A stretch of DNA of 64,000 bases, taken from assembly GCF_023283535.1 (NCBI RefSeq), contig NZ_JAKILT010000031.1, positions 1 to 64,000 of the forward strand, given 5' to 3'. Each line of letters opens with the position of its first letter. Position 1 is the stretch's first letter. This DNA comes from Shewanella sairae. GTDB lineage: Bacteria; Pseudomonadota; Gammaproteobacteria; Enterobacterales; Shewanellaceae. Made by a program: the position numbers and the translations under genes. Positions 42,051 to 51,569 of this stretch are shown in pieces. Under the pieces are notes generated by a model, which did no database searches, was not told where the DNA came from, and saw nothing but the letters and a program-made list of their open reading frames with translations.

Positions 42051-42068
42051 CTTTACGTTAACGTAAAG
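42051..42068. promoter_or_regulatory. Perfect 18-bp palindrome, candidate LiuR operator
   Basis: CTTTACGTTAACGTAAAG is a perfect palindrome about 157 bases upstream of the leucine dehydrogenase start. From memory, the MerR-family regulator LiuR of branched-chain amino acid catabolism in Shewanella recognises a TTTACGT..ACGTAAA dyad, and ldh is among its targets. Confidence 0.6.
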
Positions 42069-42224
42069 TGGAAAGCAAAATTGCCAGAAAGATCACAAAT
42101 ATTCCGAATCTTTACTTTATTGAGAGTATCCCTAAATGCTATCGTTCTGCAATAAATATAACAAGTAGACTACTCTGTAATCCTACAGCGGCGGTCATTC
42201 GATGCTCAAAGCGGAGATCAACAA

Positions 42225-43256
42225 GTGGCAATTTTCAATCACATCTCTTTCGACGACCATGAACAGGTCGTTTTTTGTCATGATAAAGAAAGCGGCTTAA
42301 AGGCCATCATTGCAATCCACAACACTAACCTTGGACCTGCTGTTGGTGGTTGTAGAATGTGGAACTACGAGTCAGACGATGAAGCTGTCACTGACGTTCT
42401 GCGTTTATCACGTGGCATGACTTATAAGAATGCGATGGCTGGTTTAGCAATGGGGGGCGGTAAGTCTGTCATTATTGCCGATCCAAAAGTACAAGACCGT
42501 GAAGCGTTATTTAGAGCTTTTGGTCGCTGTATTGATACCTTAGGCGGTAAATACTACTCAGCAGAAGATGTTGGCGTTTCAACTTCGGATATCATGATTG
42601 CCCACCAAGAAACCCCTTATATGGCTGGTCTTGAAGGCAAAAGTGGCGATCCATCTCCATTTACTGCGCTAGGTACATACTTAGGCATTAAAGCCGCGGT
42701 AAAGCATCAACGCGGCATTGATAGCTTGAAGGGACTTAAGATTTCAGTGCAAGGCGTTGGTCATGTCGGTTATTACCTATGCCGTCACCTGCATGCAGAA
42801 GGCGCAGAGCTAATTGTTACTGATATCCATCAAGCCTCTTTAGACAAAGTTGCCACTGAGTTTGGTGCAACTGTTGTTGCTCCACAGGATATCTACCATC
42901 AAGATGTAGATGTTTACGCACCGTGCGCTTTAGGTGCAACCATCAACGACATCACGATTCCAATGATTAAGGCGACAATTGTTGCTGGTTGTGCCAACAA
43001 TCAGTTAGCTGAAGTACGCCATGGCGAAATGCTAAAAGATTTAGGTATTTTGTACGCTCCAGACTATGTCATTAATGCAGGCGGGATCATCAACGTATCT
43101 TTTGAAAAAGATTATGATGCATCTGCTGCCACAGCGAAAGTTGAAGAGATTTATAACACGTTGCTCACCGTTTTCTCTCATGCAGATGAGCAAAACCGTA
43201 CCACAGGTGATGTTGCAGATGAGATGGCACGAGCCATTATTGACGCCGCAAAATAA
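42225..43256 (+). CDS. ldh: Leucine dehydrogenase (Glu/Leu/Phe/Val dehydrogenase family)
   Basis: Oxidatively deaminates leucine and other branched-chain amino acids with NAD+. 343 residues; catalytic Lys in GLAMGGGKSVII (near 80), substrate Lys in MTYKNAMAG, Rossmann motif VQGVGHVG near 180. The length and GPAVGGCRMWNY segment separate it from the longer glutamate dehydrogenases. The start is GTG 42225 with GGAG eight bases upstream. The upstream palindrome suggests induction by branched-chain amino acid breakdown. Terminator follows. Confidence 0.95.
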   Translation: MAIFNHISFDDHEQVVFCHDKESGLKAIIAIHNTNLGPAVGGCRMWNYESDDEAVTDVLRLSRGMTYKNAMAGLAMGGGKSVIIADPKVQDREALFRAFGRCIDTLGGKYYSAEDVGVSTSDIMIAHQETPYMAGLEGKSGDPSPFTALGTYLGIKAAVKHQRGIDSLKGLKISVQGVGHVGYYLCRHLHAEGAELIVTDIHQASLDKVATEFGATVVAPQDIYHQDVDVYAPCALGATINDITIPMIKATIVAGCANNQLAEVRHGEMLKDLGILYAPDYVINAGGIINVSFEKDYDASAATAKVEEIYNTLLTVFSHADEQNRTTGDVADEMARAIIDAAK

Positions 43257-43274
43257 ACCAGCTGTATTCATGAG

Positions 43275-43304
43275 ATACCCAGCCTTAGCGCTGGGTATTT
43301 TTTT
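43275..43304 (+). terminator. Terminator after ldh
   Basis: ATACCCAGC/GCTGGGTAT stem, 6-nt loop, long T run. Confidence 0.9.
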
Positions 43305-43439
43305 GCCTATTTACTGGAAGATAGAGTAATTATCAGCATTTTTTAAACGCTGGCTTTCATCACCTGCCGTTGTTAAGACTGGCAAACTGTCACATCCTCT
43401 GCTTGAATTAATAGCTATCAATTAAAAAGGTAGGATTAA

Positions 43440-43784
43440 ATGGCGATATTTAAGTATGCACTTAATCAAGACTATATTGAGCTACAAGCCAGTAACTGGT
43501 GCGGTTTAGAGCAGATGTTTATTAACGGTAAACGGGTTTCTAGAAAGCTCAATTTCGGTCGGCAAAGTGAACACTCTCTAACACTAAACGATGGCAAAGC
43601 GGCCAAGCTACAACTTTTACTCGATCCTATAACAGAGCAACTTACTTGTAAGATCTACAAGCAAAACAACTTAATTGCGAGTCTCAAGCAAGGAAAAAAA
43701 GAGTTATATCGTAGCCGCCAATTAACCCAGCAAGGCATTTTAGCGATTGGCCTATTTATCGTTTTTTTACTGACTTTTAGTTAG
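43440..43784 (+). CDS. Hypothetical protein with C-terminal membrane anchor
   Basis: 114 residues. A beta-rich cytosolic domain (about 1-90) is followed by one C-terminal hydrophobic helix (GILAIGLFIVFLLTF) that ends the protein, the layout of a tail-anchored protein. AGGATTAA precedes the ATG. I do not recognise a family. It lies alone between ldh and the convergent PliI-like gene. Confidence 0.7.
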   Translation: MAIFKYALNQDYIELQASNWCGLEQMFINGKRVSRKLNFGRQSEHSLTLNDGKAAKLQLLLDPITEQLTCKIYKQNNLIASLKQGKKELYRSRQLTQQGILAIGLFIVFLLTFS

Positions 43785-43835
43785 TTCAAGCCTATTTCAG
43801 GACCAGTCACAATCAAAACAACTTTCAAAAACAAT

Positions 43836-44282
43836 TTACTCACACAGGGCTATGCTGGAAGTCGTTATACAAATTAACTGTGTGTTTTGGTAATTACCGC
43901 TATCGGCAGTAACCGTAGTCACTGCAAGTTTTTGTTCATTCACGCTATTGTCTAATAACTTTGTGGTTAAAATCGTGCCATCACGAGCAAAACTCACCGC
44001 ACCGACAAAATCTCCAACATTCAAATCTCGGTATAACTTCACGGTTATGCTACCGATTGAACGAGGCTCCAGCCGTCCCTCTTCTATAATTAAACTGCTG
44101 CCGTTGCCTAAGGTGACAGTTTGTAAATAACCTGCGTTATGACTCGGTTTTTGCGTGCTGTCTGTAACCCTGGATACAGAGCCATTGGCCCTATCATCAA
44201 CATTTTTTTCTTTACCTTGATGCAGGTTTATCGAGCATCCTGCGATAAAGAACGCGACACAAACAACCATTAATCTATGCAT
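43836..44282 (-). CDS. Lipoprotein resembling the i-type lysozyme inhibitor PliI
   Basis: A 148-residue lipoprotein with lipobox FIAGC (Cys16), so probably anchored in the outer membrane. The mature domain carries EEGRLEPRSIGSITVKLY, then SFARDGTI and a VTTVTADSGNYQN block. This order resembles PliI-type periplasmic lysozyme inhibitors (RSIGSY... RDGxI ... SGGY). The similarity is by eye and the SGGY loop is altered to SGNY, so function is uncertain. Two C-terminal Cys (LICITTSSIALCE) could form a disulfide. Confidence 0.6.
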   Translation of the reverse strand: MHRLMVVCVAFFIAGCSINLHQGKEKNVDDRANGSVSRVTDSTQKPSHNAGYLQTVTLGNGSSLIIEEGRLEPRSIGSITVKLYRDLNVGDFVGAVSFARDGTILTTKLLDNSVNEQKLAVTTVTADSGNYQNTQLICITTSSIALCE

Positions 44283-44426
44283 ACTATTTCTCTAAGTTAA
44301 TAAGCTTAAACTCATAAACCTAAAAATTTATAGGCCTAAGTGAATAGCCAAGATTCAAGAGCGACCAGTACCTGTCTCACAGGCGAATTTGTAAGCTAAG
44401 TCTATAGACAATCTAGGCAGTAAAAT

Positions 44427-44840
44427 TTAGTAGCGGTTAATCTTATTTAGTAAGGCTAAAAACAGCTCACGCTCTTCTTCAGCAAGATGATTTAAGAAAG
44501 TCTCATTCACTCTCTCAGCTTCTCGAACGAGATCTTGCTCTAGCGCCTTACCATTATCAGTGAGATAAATTTGAAACGCGCGGCGATTTTCCGCGTCTTG
44601 ATGGCGGGTAATTAACCCTTGTGATTGCAGTTGATCTAGCAGGCGAGTCATGGTGTAGTTTGCAACTGCGCAGCGCTTAGAGAGAGCGGTTTGAGTCACG
44701 CCCTCCTCTTGCCAAAGTGAAAATAGCACTGGCCAAAGTTTAATATCTAACTGGTATCGTTTAAGACGCTGATCTAACTCATTTTGTAGATCAACATTCA
44801 AGTGAGAAACCAAGTCACCTAGACTCTCAAATCGATTCAA
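44427..44840 (-). CDS. MarR-family transcriptional regulator
   Basis: 137 residues, a winged-helix MarR fold: helix-turn-helix TQTALSKRCAVANYTMTRLLDQLQSQGLITR (about 50-80), wing DAENRRAFQIYLT (Asp and Arg of the wing present), and long dimerisation helices at both ends. The start is TTG at 44840, supported by GGAGG six bases upstream and the absence of an early ATG. Targets unknown; no divergent partner is adjacent. Confidence 0.9.
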   Translation of the reverse strand: MNRFESLGDLVSHLNVDLQNELDQRLKRYQLDIKLWPVLFSLWQEEGVTQTALSKRCAVANYTMTRLLDQLQSQGLITRHQDAENRRAFQIYLTDNGKALEQDLVREAERVNETFLNHLAEEERELFLALLNKINRY

Positions 44841-44996
44841 TTAGCACCTCCAGTTCGCTTTATAAGCTGCTTTTAATCTTACCACTTACACAAAAAGAAA
44901 CTAGCCTAGATGAACAATTATCACTCAAAATGATTTAAACAACATATAAATCATTGCGTTAAATAAGAACAATTTACCTTGATGTTGCAAATGACC

Positions 44997-45440
44997 TTAA
45001 ATGATAAATTCTTCAATAAATCGATAGAAACAGGCGCGGTTTAACCTTGCCTCTACACCTTTACCTAACAGCAATGTTATCGAATCATCAGTCACAACAA
45101 ATTGTGCTAATGACGCCACTTTATGCTCGGTGTTAATACTTGATTTAACCCTAAAGCTGCCATCAGCTTGCTTATCATAATCAACCAGAATAAGCGCTTG
45201 AGAAGCAACGCAGACTTTGAGTTTTTCAACCGGAGTTATCAAAAAGTACTCCCGTTCAATGCGATGCAAAATACTCGCGAACAGCTTACAAAACTTAATT
45301 GGCAACTTACCACCTTGATAAAACCACTCTCCGCAATCAGTGATGACAAAGATTGGTTTTTCGCTGCATAGTGATGCCCCTGACGTTAATGACGACATCG
45401 CTTCAGCAACTTGCTTGTTATCAAAATTCCGCTGTGACAT
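44997..45440 (-). CDS. DUF1285-like hypothetical protein
   Basis: About 147-151 residues. The segment EYFLITPVEKLKVCVASQALILVDYD and the C-terminal GKGVEARLNRACFYRFIEEF match the pattern I recall for DUF1285 proteins, small proteins of unknown function with a described two-domain beta fold. Start uncertain: ATG 45440 (used here) or ATG 45452. One copy of the MITE-like element lies just upstream (45471-45736), so the element may supply or disrupt its promoter. Confidence 0.75.
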   Translation of the reverse strand: MSQRNFDNKQVAEAMSSLTSGASLCSEKPIFVITDCGEWFYQGGKLPIKFCKLFASILHRIEREYFLITPVEKLKVCVASQALILVDYDKQADGSFRVKSSINTEHKVASLAQFVVTDDSITLLLGKGVEARLNRACFYRFIEEFII

Positions 45441-45470
45441 AAGGCTTCTCATTTCCCTGCTTAACGAATA

Positions 45471-45736
45471 ATACCAATCAGTATAAACATTTAGTCGCTC
45501 AGCGAGAGTTTAGCGGTTTTGAGGCAAGGCAACGAACGAAGGGCATAGTTATTCTACGTTCAAGTTCGTTAACACAGCATCAGAATCGCTAAAACTCGCC
45601 AGTCTGGAACGTTTTTGGCTGCCTACTTCTGCGTTGAATAGATTTATAAGGGAATAACCATTATTACAGCTATTCGTCTTGAATTAGTTTGCCAAAAATC
45701 GTTCAGAGCTGATCAAATTCTTATACTGATTGGTAT
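45471..45736 (+). mobile_element. MITE-like element, copy 1
   Basis: A 266-bp non-coding element bounded by 16-bp perfect terminal inverted repeats (ATACCAATCAGTATAA / TTATACTGATTGGTAT). Inside are two large hairpins: arms 45502-45515 with 45587-45599, and 45603-45619 with 45691-45707. A second copy at 56027-56291 in reverse orientation aligns over the full length, at roughly 85 percent by eye. No transposase ORF. It must have been moved by enzymes acting in trans. Confidence 0.85.
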
Positions 45737-45769
45737 AACAGCTTTACATGAACCTGTATTGCGAAAAGC

Positions 45770-45795
45770 AAAAAACTAGCCCAAAGCTAGTTCTT
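45770..45795 (-). terminator. Terminator after ydiJ
   Basis: Minus strand AACTAGC/GCTAGTT with a 5-nt loop and T run, about 100 bases after the stop. Confidence 0.65.
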
Positions 45796-45892
45796 TGTAT
45801 TTATACTTAAAATTCAATTTAAGCCATTTTGACAGTCTATTAGTTCGCAGCCTTTATAAACATTAGCCTAAACTCAATTAATAAACAGTAAA

Positions 45893-48800
45893 CTAAATTA
45901 ACGTTAATAATGCCTCTAGCGGATGTTTTGGTTTAAAACCGCTAAAACGCTTAACTTGACTTCGGCATGAATAACCAGAGATCAGCACTTGCGATTGTGG
46001 CAGCTTGGATAAAGTCTGTTCCCACGACATGCTATAGAGTGTTTTAGAGCGCTCAAGATTCTCCGCTTCATGACCATAAGTACCCGCCATACCACAACAG
46101 CCTAAATTAACCGTATTAAGCTTAGCGCCAAAGTGCGCAAAGATGCCTTGCCATTCATTGGCGGTATTAGGCTTAGCGGTTGATTCTGTGCAGTGGCTAA
46201 ACCAGGTAAACTCTGACTCAGCAGCCTCACGCTTGGGTTGATTTACAACTACTTCTAACAACCACTCATTTGCCAGCTGCACATGGAAGTTGCCACGAGC
46301 ACCACCTAATACCTCGGCATATTCATCACGGTAACAAAGCACTAATGCTGGGTCGATTCCGACCATCGGCATATTAAGCTTAGCCACCTGATTGAGAAAA
46401 TCAGCTGTTGACTTAGCGGTTCGAGCAAACTTGTCGAGGAAACCTTTAATATGAATAGGTTTTCCATTTGGTTTAAATGGCAATAAAACAGGTTTAAGAC
46501 CTAACTTTTCAATAAGTTGGATAAAGTGATAAACCGTTCCTGCCTCATAAAAACTATTGAAAGGATCTTGTACCACCAGCACATATTGGCTACGTTCGCT
46601 TTCAGGGATTTGTTGTAGCGCCGCTAGGTCATAACCACGGCTAGGATGCCCTTCTAAGCGTTGCTTTAACGTTGGTACAGATAACGCCGGTGCGTCAACA
46701 TACCCTAACGACTTTTTAATTACCCATTTACTTAGACTATTTTGCGATACCGCATTCACCAGTCTCGGTGCACTCGCCATTAACGGCAATGAATCTTCGA
46801 TACCTGCCACTAAATAGTCTTTTGCTGGACGTAAATAACGCTGGTAGTAAATATCAAAAAACTGCGCTCTAAATTTTGGCACATCCACTTTTACCGGGCA
46901 CTGACTTGAGCACGCTTTACAGGCTAAACACCCCTTTAAAGACTCCATCACCTCATGGGAGTAATCGTATTCTTTATCTATTTTTAAGCTGTTCTGTGCA
47001 CGCTGCAGCCAACCTAGTGGTTTGCTACGGCTAAGCTCATTAACATCAATCCCTTCAGCTTCGAGTAAACGCAGCCATTCTCGCATTAAACCCGCGCGAC
47101 CCTTTGGCGATTGTACTCTGTCGCCAGTGACTTTAAATGAAGGACACATAGGTGAGTAAGCGCTGTAATTAAAGCACAAACCGTTACCATTGCAATTCAT
47201 CACATCAGGAAACGCTTCACGGACCTTAATTGGGATCTGTCTGTCAAAAGCGCCACGCTTTACACTATCGACGTTATATAGCATTGGACCGCTATTTTTT
47301 GGCGCGACAAGTTTACCTGGATTGAGCTTATTTCTAGGGTCAAATAAGCCCTTAACCTCTTCCAGTAATCCATACAAATGCTCGCCAAATACCGCGGGGC
47401 CATATTCACCGCGTACGCCTTTACCGTGCTCGCCCCACATCAAGCCGCCATATTTAAGCGTTAGATCAGCGACTTGGTCTGAAATGGTTTTCAGTAGCCT
47501 TTCATCTTGCTCATCACACATATCCAGTGCAGGGCGAACATGCAGCACCCCGGCATCAACATGACCAAACATGCCATATTGTAATTGGTGGCTATCAAGC
47601 AGCGCTCTGAACTCTAAAATAAAATCAGCTAACTTTTCAGGTGGTACCGCCGTATCTTCAGCAAAAGCTATCGGTTTACGAGTGCCTTTTGCTGCGCCTA
47701 ATAAGCCCACCGCCTTTTTACGCATAGCATAAATAGTGTTAATACTGGCTTTATCGGAAGTGACTTGATAACCAAGCAGTCCGGCTTCACTTTGACTGAT
47801 TTGCGCAGTTAACATGGCTTCAAGATTAGCGACTCGCGCCTCTACATCCGCTTGCTCACCAGCAAACTCAACCATATTAAGGCCATCTATTTCTTTACCT
47901 GGCACATCTTTAATCAGTGACGACACTGAATGCCAAATAATGTCTTGTTTAGCAAGGTTAAGGACTTTTGAGTCTACAGTTTCAACCACTGTCGCGTTTG
48001 CTTCTACTAAAGTCGGAGCATGACGCAGCGCTGATTCAAACGAGTCGTACTTGATATTAACCATCATGCGACAAGTCGGCAGTGGCGTAATATTCAATTT
48101 AGCTTCGGTAATTACCGCTAATGTACCTTCAGAGCCTGCAATGATGCGTGATAAGTCAAAATGCTCTAGCTTGTCATCCCAGACATTTTTCAAATCATAG
48201 CCAGTTAAAAAGCGATTTAACTTAGGAAAACGTTGCTCAATTTGGTCACGATTGCCCTTACACATATCAGCAATAGTAGAGATAAGCTTCTGAGCCAATA
48301 CATTATCGGTAATGGTATCGATATTGGCTAACTGTTCACGACTCACGGGACGAGTTGCAAGCTCAGAGCCATCAAATAAAATACTGGTTAAGCCCAGCAC
48401 GTGATCAGAGGTTTTACCATAAACCAATGACCCCGCACCGGATGCGTCTGTGTTAATCATTCCACCTAAAGTGGCACGATTGGATGTTGATAAGTCCGGA
48501 CTGAAAAAGAAACCATGTGGTCTAAGCGCATCATTGAGCGCATCTTTAACCACTCCCGCTTGTACTTTTACCCAACCTTCAGTGGCGTTAACTTCAAGCA
48601 CTTGATTCATGTAACGCGACATGTCGATGATGATACCGTGGGTCAATGACTGACCATTGGTACCTGTACCGCCACCACGGGCACTAAATACCACTTCATC
48701 AAACTCAGTTGTTGCCGCAAGGATTAACGCAGCTTGCACATCACGTTGGCTTTTAGGATATATCACTGCTTGGGGCAAAAATTGATACACCGAGTTATCG

Positions 48801-48928
48801 GTCGCTTGGGCTAAACGCGCACTGTAACGGGTGTCGATATCCCCCGAAAATGCACTTTCTTCTAACGCAGATAAAAAAGAAAGGTAAATTGGTTCAAGCG
48901 TTTGTTGATGCGATAACTTGGGTAACAT
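45893..48928 (-). CDS. ydiJ: YdiJ-type FAD/Fe-S 2-hydroxyacid dehydrogenase
   Basis: A 1011-residue fusion enzyme: FAD-binding PCMH domain (about 45-280; GGGTGTNGQSLTHG, TLGGMINTDASG), FAD-oxidase C-terminal domain (about 290-540; GEHGKGVRGEYGP), then 4Fe-4S clusters (CLACKACSSQCPVKVD near 660) and a CCG-type domain (LGCCGMAGTYGHE near 950). Order and motifs match E. coli YdiJ, reported as a D-2-hydroxyglutarate dehydrogenase; a D-lactate role is the main alternative. ATG 48928 matches the YdiJ N-terminus better than the upstream TTG. Membrane-associated electron transfer to quinone is likely. Confidence 0.93.
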   Translation of the reverse strand: MLPKLSHQQTLEPIYLSFLSALEESAFSGDIDTRYSARLAQATDNSVYQFLPQAVIYPKSQRDVQAALILAATTEFDEVVFSARGGGTGTNGQSLTHGIIIDMSRYMNQVLEVNATEGWVKVQAGVVKDALNDALRPHGFFFSPDLSTSNRATLGGMINTDASGAGSLVYGKTSDHVLGLTSILFDGSELATRPVSREQLANIDTITDNVLAQKLISTIADMCKGNRDQIEQRFPKLNRFLTGYDLKNVWDDKLEHFDLSRIIAGSEGTLAVITEAKLNITPLPTCRMMVNIKYDSFESALRHAPTLVEANATVVETVDSKVLNLAKQDIIWHSVSSLIKDVPGKEIDGLNMVEFAGEQADVEARVANLEAMLTAQISQSEAGLLGYQVTSDKASINTIYAMRKKAVGLLGAAKGTRKPIAFAEDTAVPPEKLADFILEFRALLDSHQLQYGMFGHVDAGVLHVRPALDMCDEQDERLLKTISDQVADLTLKYGGLMWGEHGKGVRGEYGPAVFGEHLYGLLEEVKGLFDPRNKLNPGKLVAPKNSGPMLYNVDSVKRGAFDRQIPIKVREAFPDVMNCNGNGLCFNYSAYSPMCPSFKVTGDRVQSPKGRAGLMREWLRLLEAEGIDVNELSRSKPLGWLQRAQNSLKIDKEYDYSHEVMESLKGCLACKACSSQCPVKVDVPKFRAQFFDIYYQRYLRPAKDYLVAGIEDSLPLMASAPRLVNAVSQNSLSKWVIKKSLGYVDAPALSVPTLKQRLEGHPSRGYDLAALQQIPESERSQYVLVVQDPFNSFYEAGTVYHFIQLIEKLGLKPVLLPFKPNGKPIHIKGFLDKFARTAKSTADFLNQVAKLNMPMVGIDPALVLCYRDEYAEVLGGARGNFHVQLANEWLLEVVVNQPKREAAESEFTWFSHCTESTAKPNTANEWQGIFAHFGAKLNTVNLGCCGMAGTYGHEAENLERSKTLYSMSWEQTLSKLPQSQVLISGYSCRSQVKRFSGFKPKHPLEALLTLI

Positions 48929-48975
48929 AGGGACTTCTATCAATTATTATTCTTTAGGTATGCCAGCATTATAAA

Positions 48976-49006
48976 CAAAAAAAAGCCGCTAAATAGCGGC
49001 TTTTTT
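48976..49006 (-). terminator. Terminator after ppsA
   Basis: Stem AAAAAGCCGCTA/TAGCGGCTTTTT with a minimal loop between ppsA and ydiJ. Confidence 0.85.
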
Positions 49007-49072
49007 AATGTTTTTAACGAAATGTTAAATCGCGCAGAAGAAACACCCCATTTTAACGCTTAACGAATGCTG

Positions 49073-51442
49073 TTAGGCGTGTGCTTCAGCTAGGTATAAC
49101 CAAGTGTCGATAACGGTATCTGGGTTAAGCGATACGGTATCAATGCCTTGCTCTACTAACCATGCAGCAAAGTCAGGGTGGTCCGATGGGCCTTGACCAC
49201 AAATCCCCACATAAGCACCTTTTGCTTTCGCTGCTTTAATTGCAAGAGACAATAGCGCTTTAACCGCTTCATTGCGCTCATCGAATAGATGACTAATGAT
49301 GCCTGAATCTCGGTCAAGACCAAGAGTCAACTGGGTTAAGTCATTAGAACCGATAGAGAAACCATCGAAATATTCTAGGAACTGCTCTGCAAGTAAAGCG
49401 TTTGAAGGTAACTCACACATCATGATAACGCGTAGACCATCTTTACCGCGTTCTAAACCTTGCTCTTTTAGTAGCTCAATCACTTGCGCCGCTTCATCAA
49501 GGGTACGTACGAATGGGATCATGATTTCAACGTTCTTCAGACCCATATCATTACGAACTCGCTTAATCGCTTCACACTCTAATGCAAAACAATCGCGGAA
49601 TGATTCAGATATATAACGACTTGCCCCGCGGAAGCCCAACATTGGGTTTTCTTCTTCAGGCTCGTAACGGTCACCACCAACCAAGTTAGCATATTCGTTT
49701 GACTTAAAGTCAGACATACGCACAATCACTTTTTTCGGATGGAAAGCAGAGCCAATTGTTGCGATACCTTCAACAAGACGTGCCACGTAGTATTCTACTG
49801 GTGACTCGTAACCCGCGATCATCTCGTGGATCTCTTGTTGTAGTTCAGCAGTTTGGTCATTGAACTCAAGCAATGCTTTAGGGTGAATACCAATCATGCG
49901 GTTAATGATGAACTCAAGACGCGCAAGACCCACACCTTCGTTAGGAAGACGAGCAAAGTCAAATGCTCTATCTGGGTTACCCACGTTCATAGTGATCTTC
50001 ATTGGCAGTTCAGGCATCGCGTCAACACGTGATGAAATCACTTCGAAGTCTTGTAAGCCGCTGTAGATAAAGCCTGTATCCCCTTCAGCACAAGAAACAG
50101 TAATTTCTTGACCGCTTTGGATACGCTCAGTCACGTCACCACAACCAACAACTGCAGGAACACCTAGTTCACGTGCGATAATCGCAGCGTGACAAGTACG
50201 GCCACCACGGTTAGTCACAATCGCGCTTGCACGCTTCATGATTGGTTCCCAATCTGGGTCAGTCATGTCTGTAACTAATACGTCACCTGGTTGGATTTGA
50301 TCCATGTCTTCGATTGACTTAAGCACTTTAGCAACGCCTTTACCAATCTTGTGACCAATTGCGCGACCTTCACAAACAACATCACCTTGCGTTTTAAGGT
50401 GGTAACGCTCAATAAGCTGCACATCTTCACGAGAACGAACAGTTTCAGGACGAGCCTGTACGATATACAACTTACCGTCGTTACCGTCTTTAGCCCATTC
50501 GATGTCCATTGGACGACCGTAATGCTTCTCGATAGTCATAGCTTGCTTAGCAAGTTCTTGTACTTCAGCATCGTTGATAGAGAATTCGCGGCGCTTATCT
50601 GCTGCAACGTCTTCAATCTTAACTTGCTTACCATGTGACTCATCATCTGAGTACACCATTTGGATAAGCTTGCTACCGATGTTGCGGCGTACAACCGCTT
50701 TATGGCCTGCAACCAAACTTGGTTTGTGCACATAAAATTCGTCAGGGTTAACCGCACCTTGAACAACCATTTCGCCTAGGCCGAATGAAGAAGTAATAAA
50801 TACTACATCATTGTTACCCGACTCAGTGTCCATAGTGAACATTACACCAGAGGCTGCTGTATCTGAACGCACCATGCGTTGAATACCCGCAGATAATGCT
50901 ACGCCTTTATGGTCATAACCTTGGTGAACACGGTATGAAATTGCGCGGTCGTTGAACAAAGAAGCAAATACATGCTTAGTCGCTTCAAGAACGGCTTCAT
51001 AACCCTTAACGTTTAGGAATGTTTCTTGTTGACCAGCAAATGATGCATCAGGCATGTCTTCTGCTGTTGCTGAAGAGCGTACCGCAAATGATGCGTCAGT
51101 TGTTTCAGAACTTAGCTTTTCGTATGACTCACGAACAGCTTGTTCAAATTCTGGGTGGAAAGGAGTGTCAATAACCCACTGTCTAATCTGTGCACCGGCT
51201 GTAGCGAGTGCGTTCACATCATCTACATCTAGCGTTTCTAGAATTTCGTATATCTTCTGGTTTAGTCCACTTTGTTCAAGAAATTCATTGAACGCAAAAG
51301 ATGTTGTCGCAAATCCACCAGGCACTTGAACACCTGCGTTTGATAGGTTGCTAATCATCTCACCAAGAGAAGCGTTCTTACCGCCTACCTTGTTAACATC
51401 GCCCATGCCTAATTCTTGATACCAGAGTACGTATTGCTGCAC
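49073..51442 (-). CDS. ppsA: Phosphoenolpyruvate synthase
   Basis: Converts pyruvate, ATP and water to PEP, AMP and phosphate: gluconeogenesis from lactate, pyruvate or amino acids. 789 residues (E. coli 792). ATP-grasp domain at the N-terminus ([12 protein letters not shown]), phospho-His swivel domain with the catalytic His in [15 protein letters not shown], and TIM-barrel domain with catalytic Cys in GICGQGPSD. The start is GTG 51442 with GGAG nine bases upstream, giving [12 protein letters not shown]; a longer frame to 51568 overlaps ppsR's leader and is rejected. Divergent from its regulator ppsR. Confidence 0.97.
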   Translation of the reverse strand: MQQYVLWYQELGMGDVNKVGGKNASLGEMISNLSNAGVQVPGGFATTSFAFNEFLEQSGLNQKIYEILETLDVDDVNALATAGAQIRQWVIDTPFHPEFEQAVRESYEKLSSETTDASFAVRSSATAEDMPDASFAGQQETFLNVKGYEAVLEATKHVFASLFNDRAISYRVHQGYDHKGVALSAGIQRMVRSDTAASGVMFTMDTESGNNDVVFITSSFGLGEMVVQGAVNPDEFYVHKPSLVAGHKAVVRRNIGSKLIQMVYSDDESHGKQVKIEDVAADKRREFSINDAEVQELAKQAMTIEKHYGRPMDIEWAKDGNDGKLYIVQARPETVRSREDVQLIERYHLKTQGDVVCEGRAIGHKIGKGVAKVLKSIEDMDQIQPGDVLVTDMTDPDWEPIMKRASAIVTNRGGRTCHAAIIARELGVPAVVGCGDVTERIQSGQEITVSCAEGDTGFIYSGLQDFEVISSRVDAMPELPMKITMNVGNPDRAFDFARLPNEGVGLARLEFIINRMIGIHPKALLEFNDQTAELQQEIHEMIAGYESPVEYYVARLVEGIATIGSAFHPKKVIVRMSDFKSNEYANLVGGDRYEPEEENPMLGFRGASRYISESFRDCFALECEAIKRVRNDMGLKNVEIMIPFVRTLDEAAQVIELLKEQGLERGKDGLRVIMMCELPSNALLAEQFLEYFDGFSIGSNDLTQLTLGLDRDSGIISHLFDERNEAVKALLSLAIKAAKAKGAYVGICGQGPSDHPDFAAWLVEQGIDTVSLNPDTVIDTWLYLAEAHA

Positions 51443-51470
51443 AGTTTTTATCTCCGCAAGTATATTTTTA

Positions 51471-51486
51471 GTGTGGCTCTTCACAC
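51471..51486. promoter_or_regulatory. GTGTG-N6-CACAC dyad in the ppsA-ppsR divergent promoter
   Basis: A perfect 5-bp arm dyad 29 bases upstream of the ppsA start. It is off-register from the CRP consensus and does not match the Cra site known for E. coli ppsA. The binding protein is unknown. Confidence 0.3.
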
Positions 51487-51569
51487 GAGAGCAAGGGCAT
51501 CTTACACTCCATGACAACAAGCGTAAATGTATAATTTTATTTGTAATTTTATTACTACAAGAGGTCAAA

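Noticed and set aside
42068..42262. Plus-strand frame of 64 codons before leucine dehydrogenase
   Set aside because: Begins at the operator-like palindrome, overlaps the ldh start, and has no recognisable protein features.
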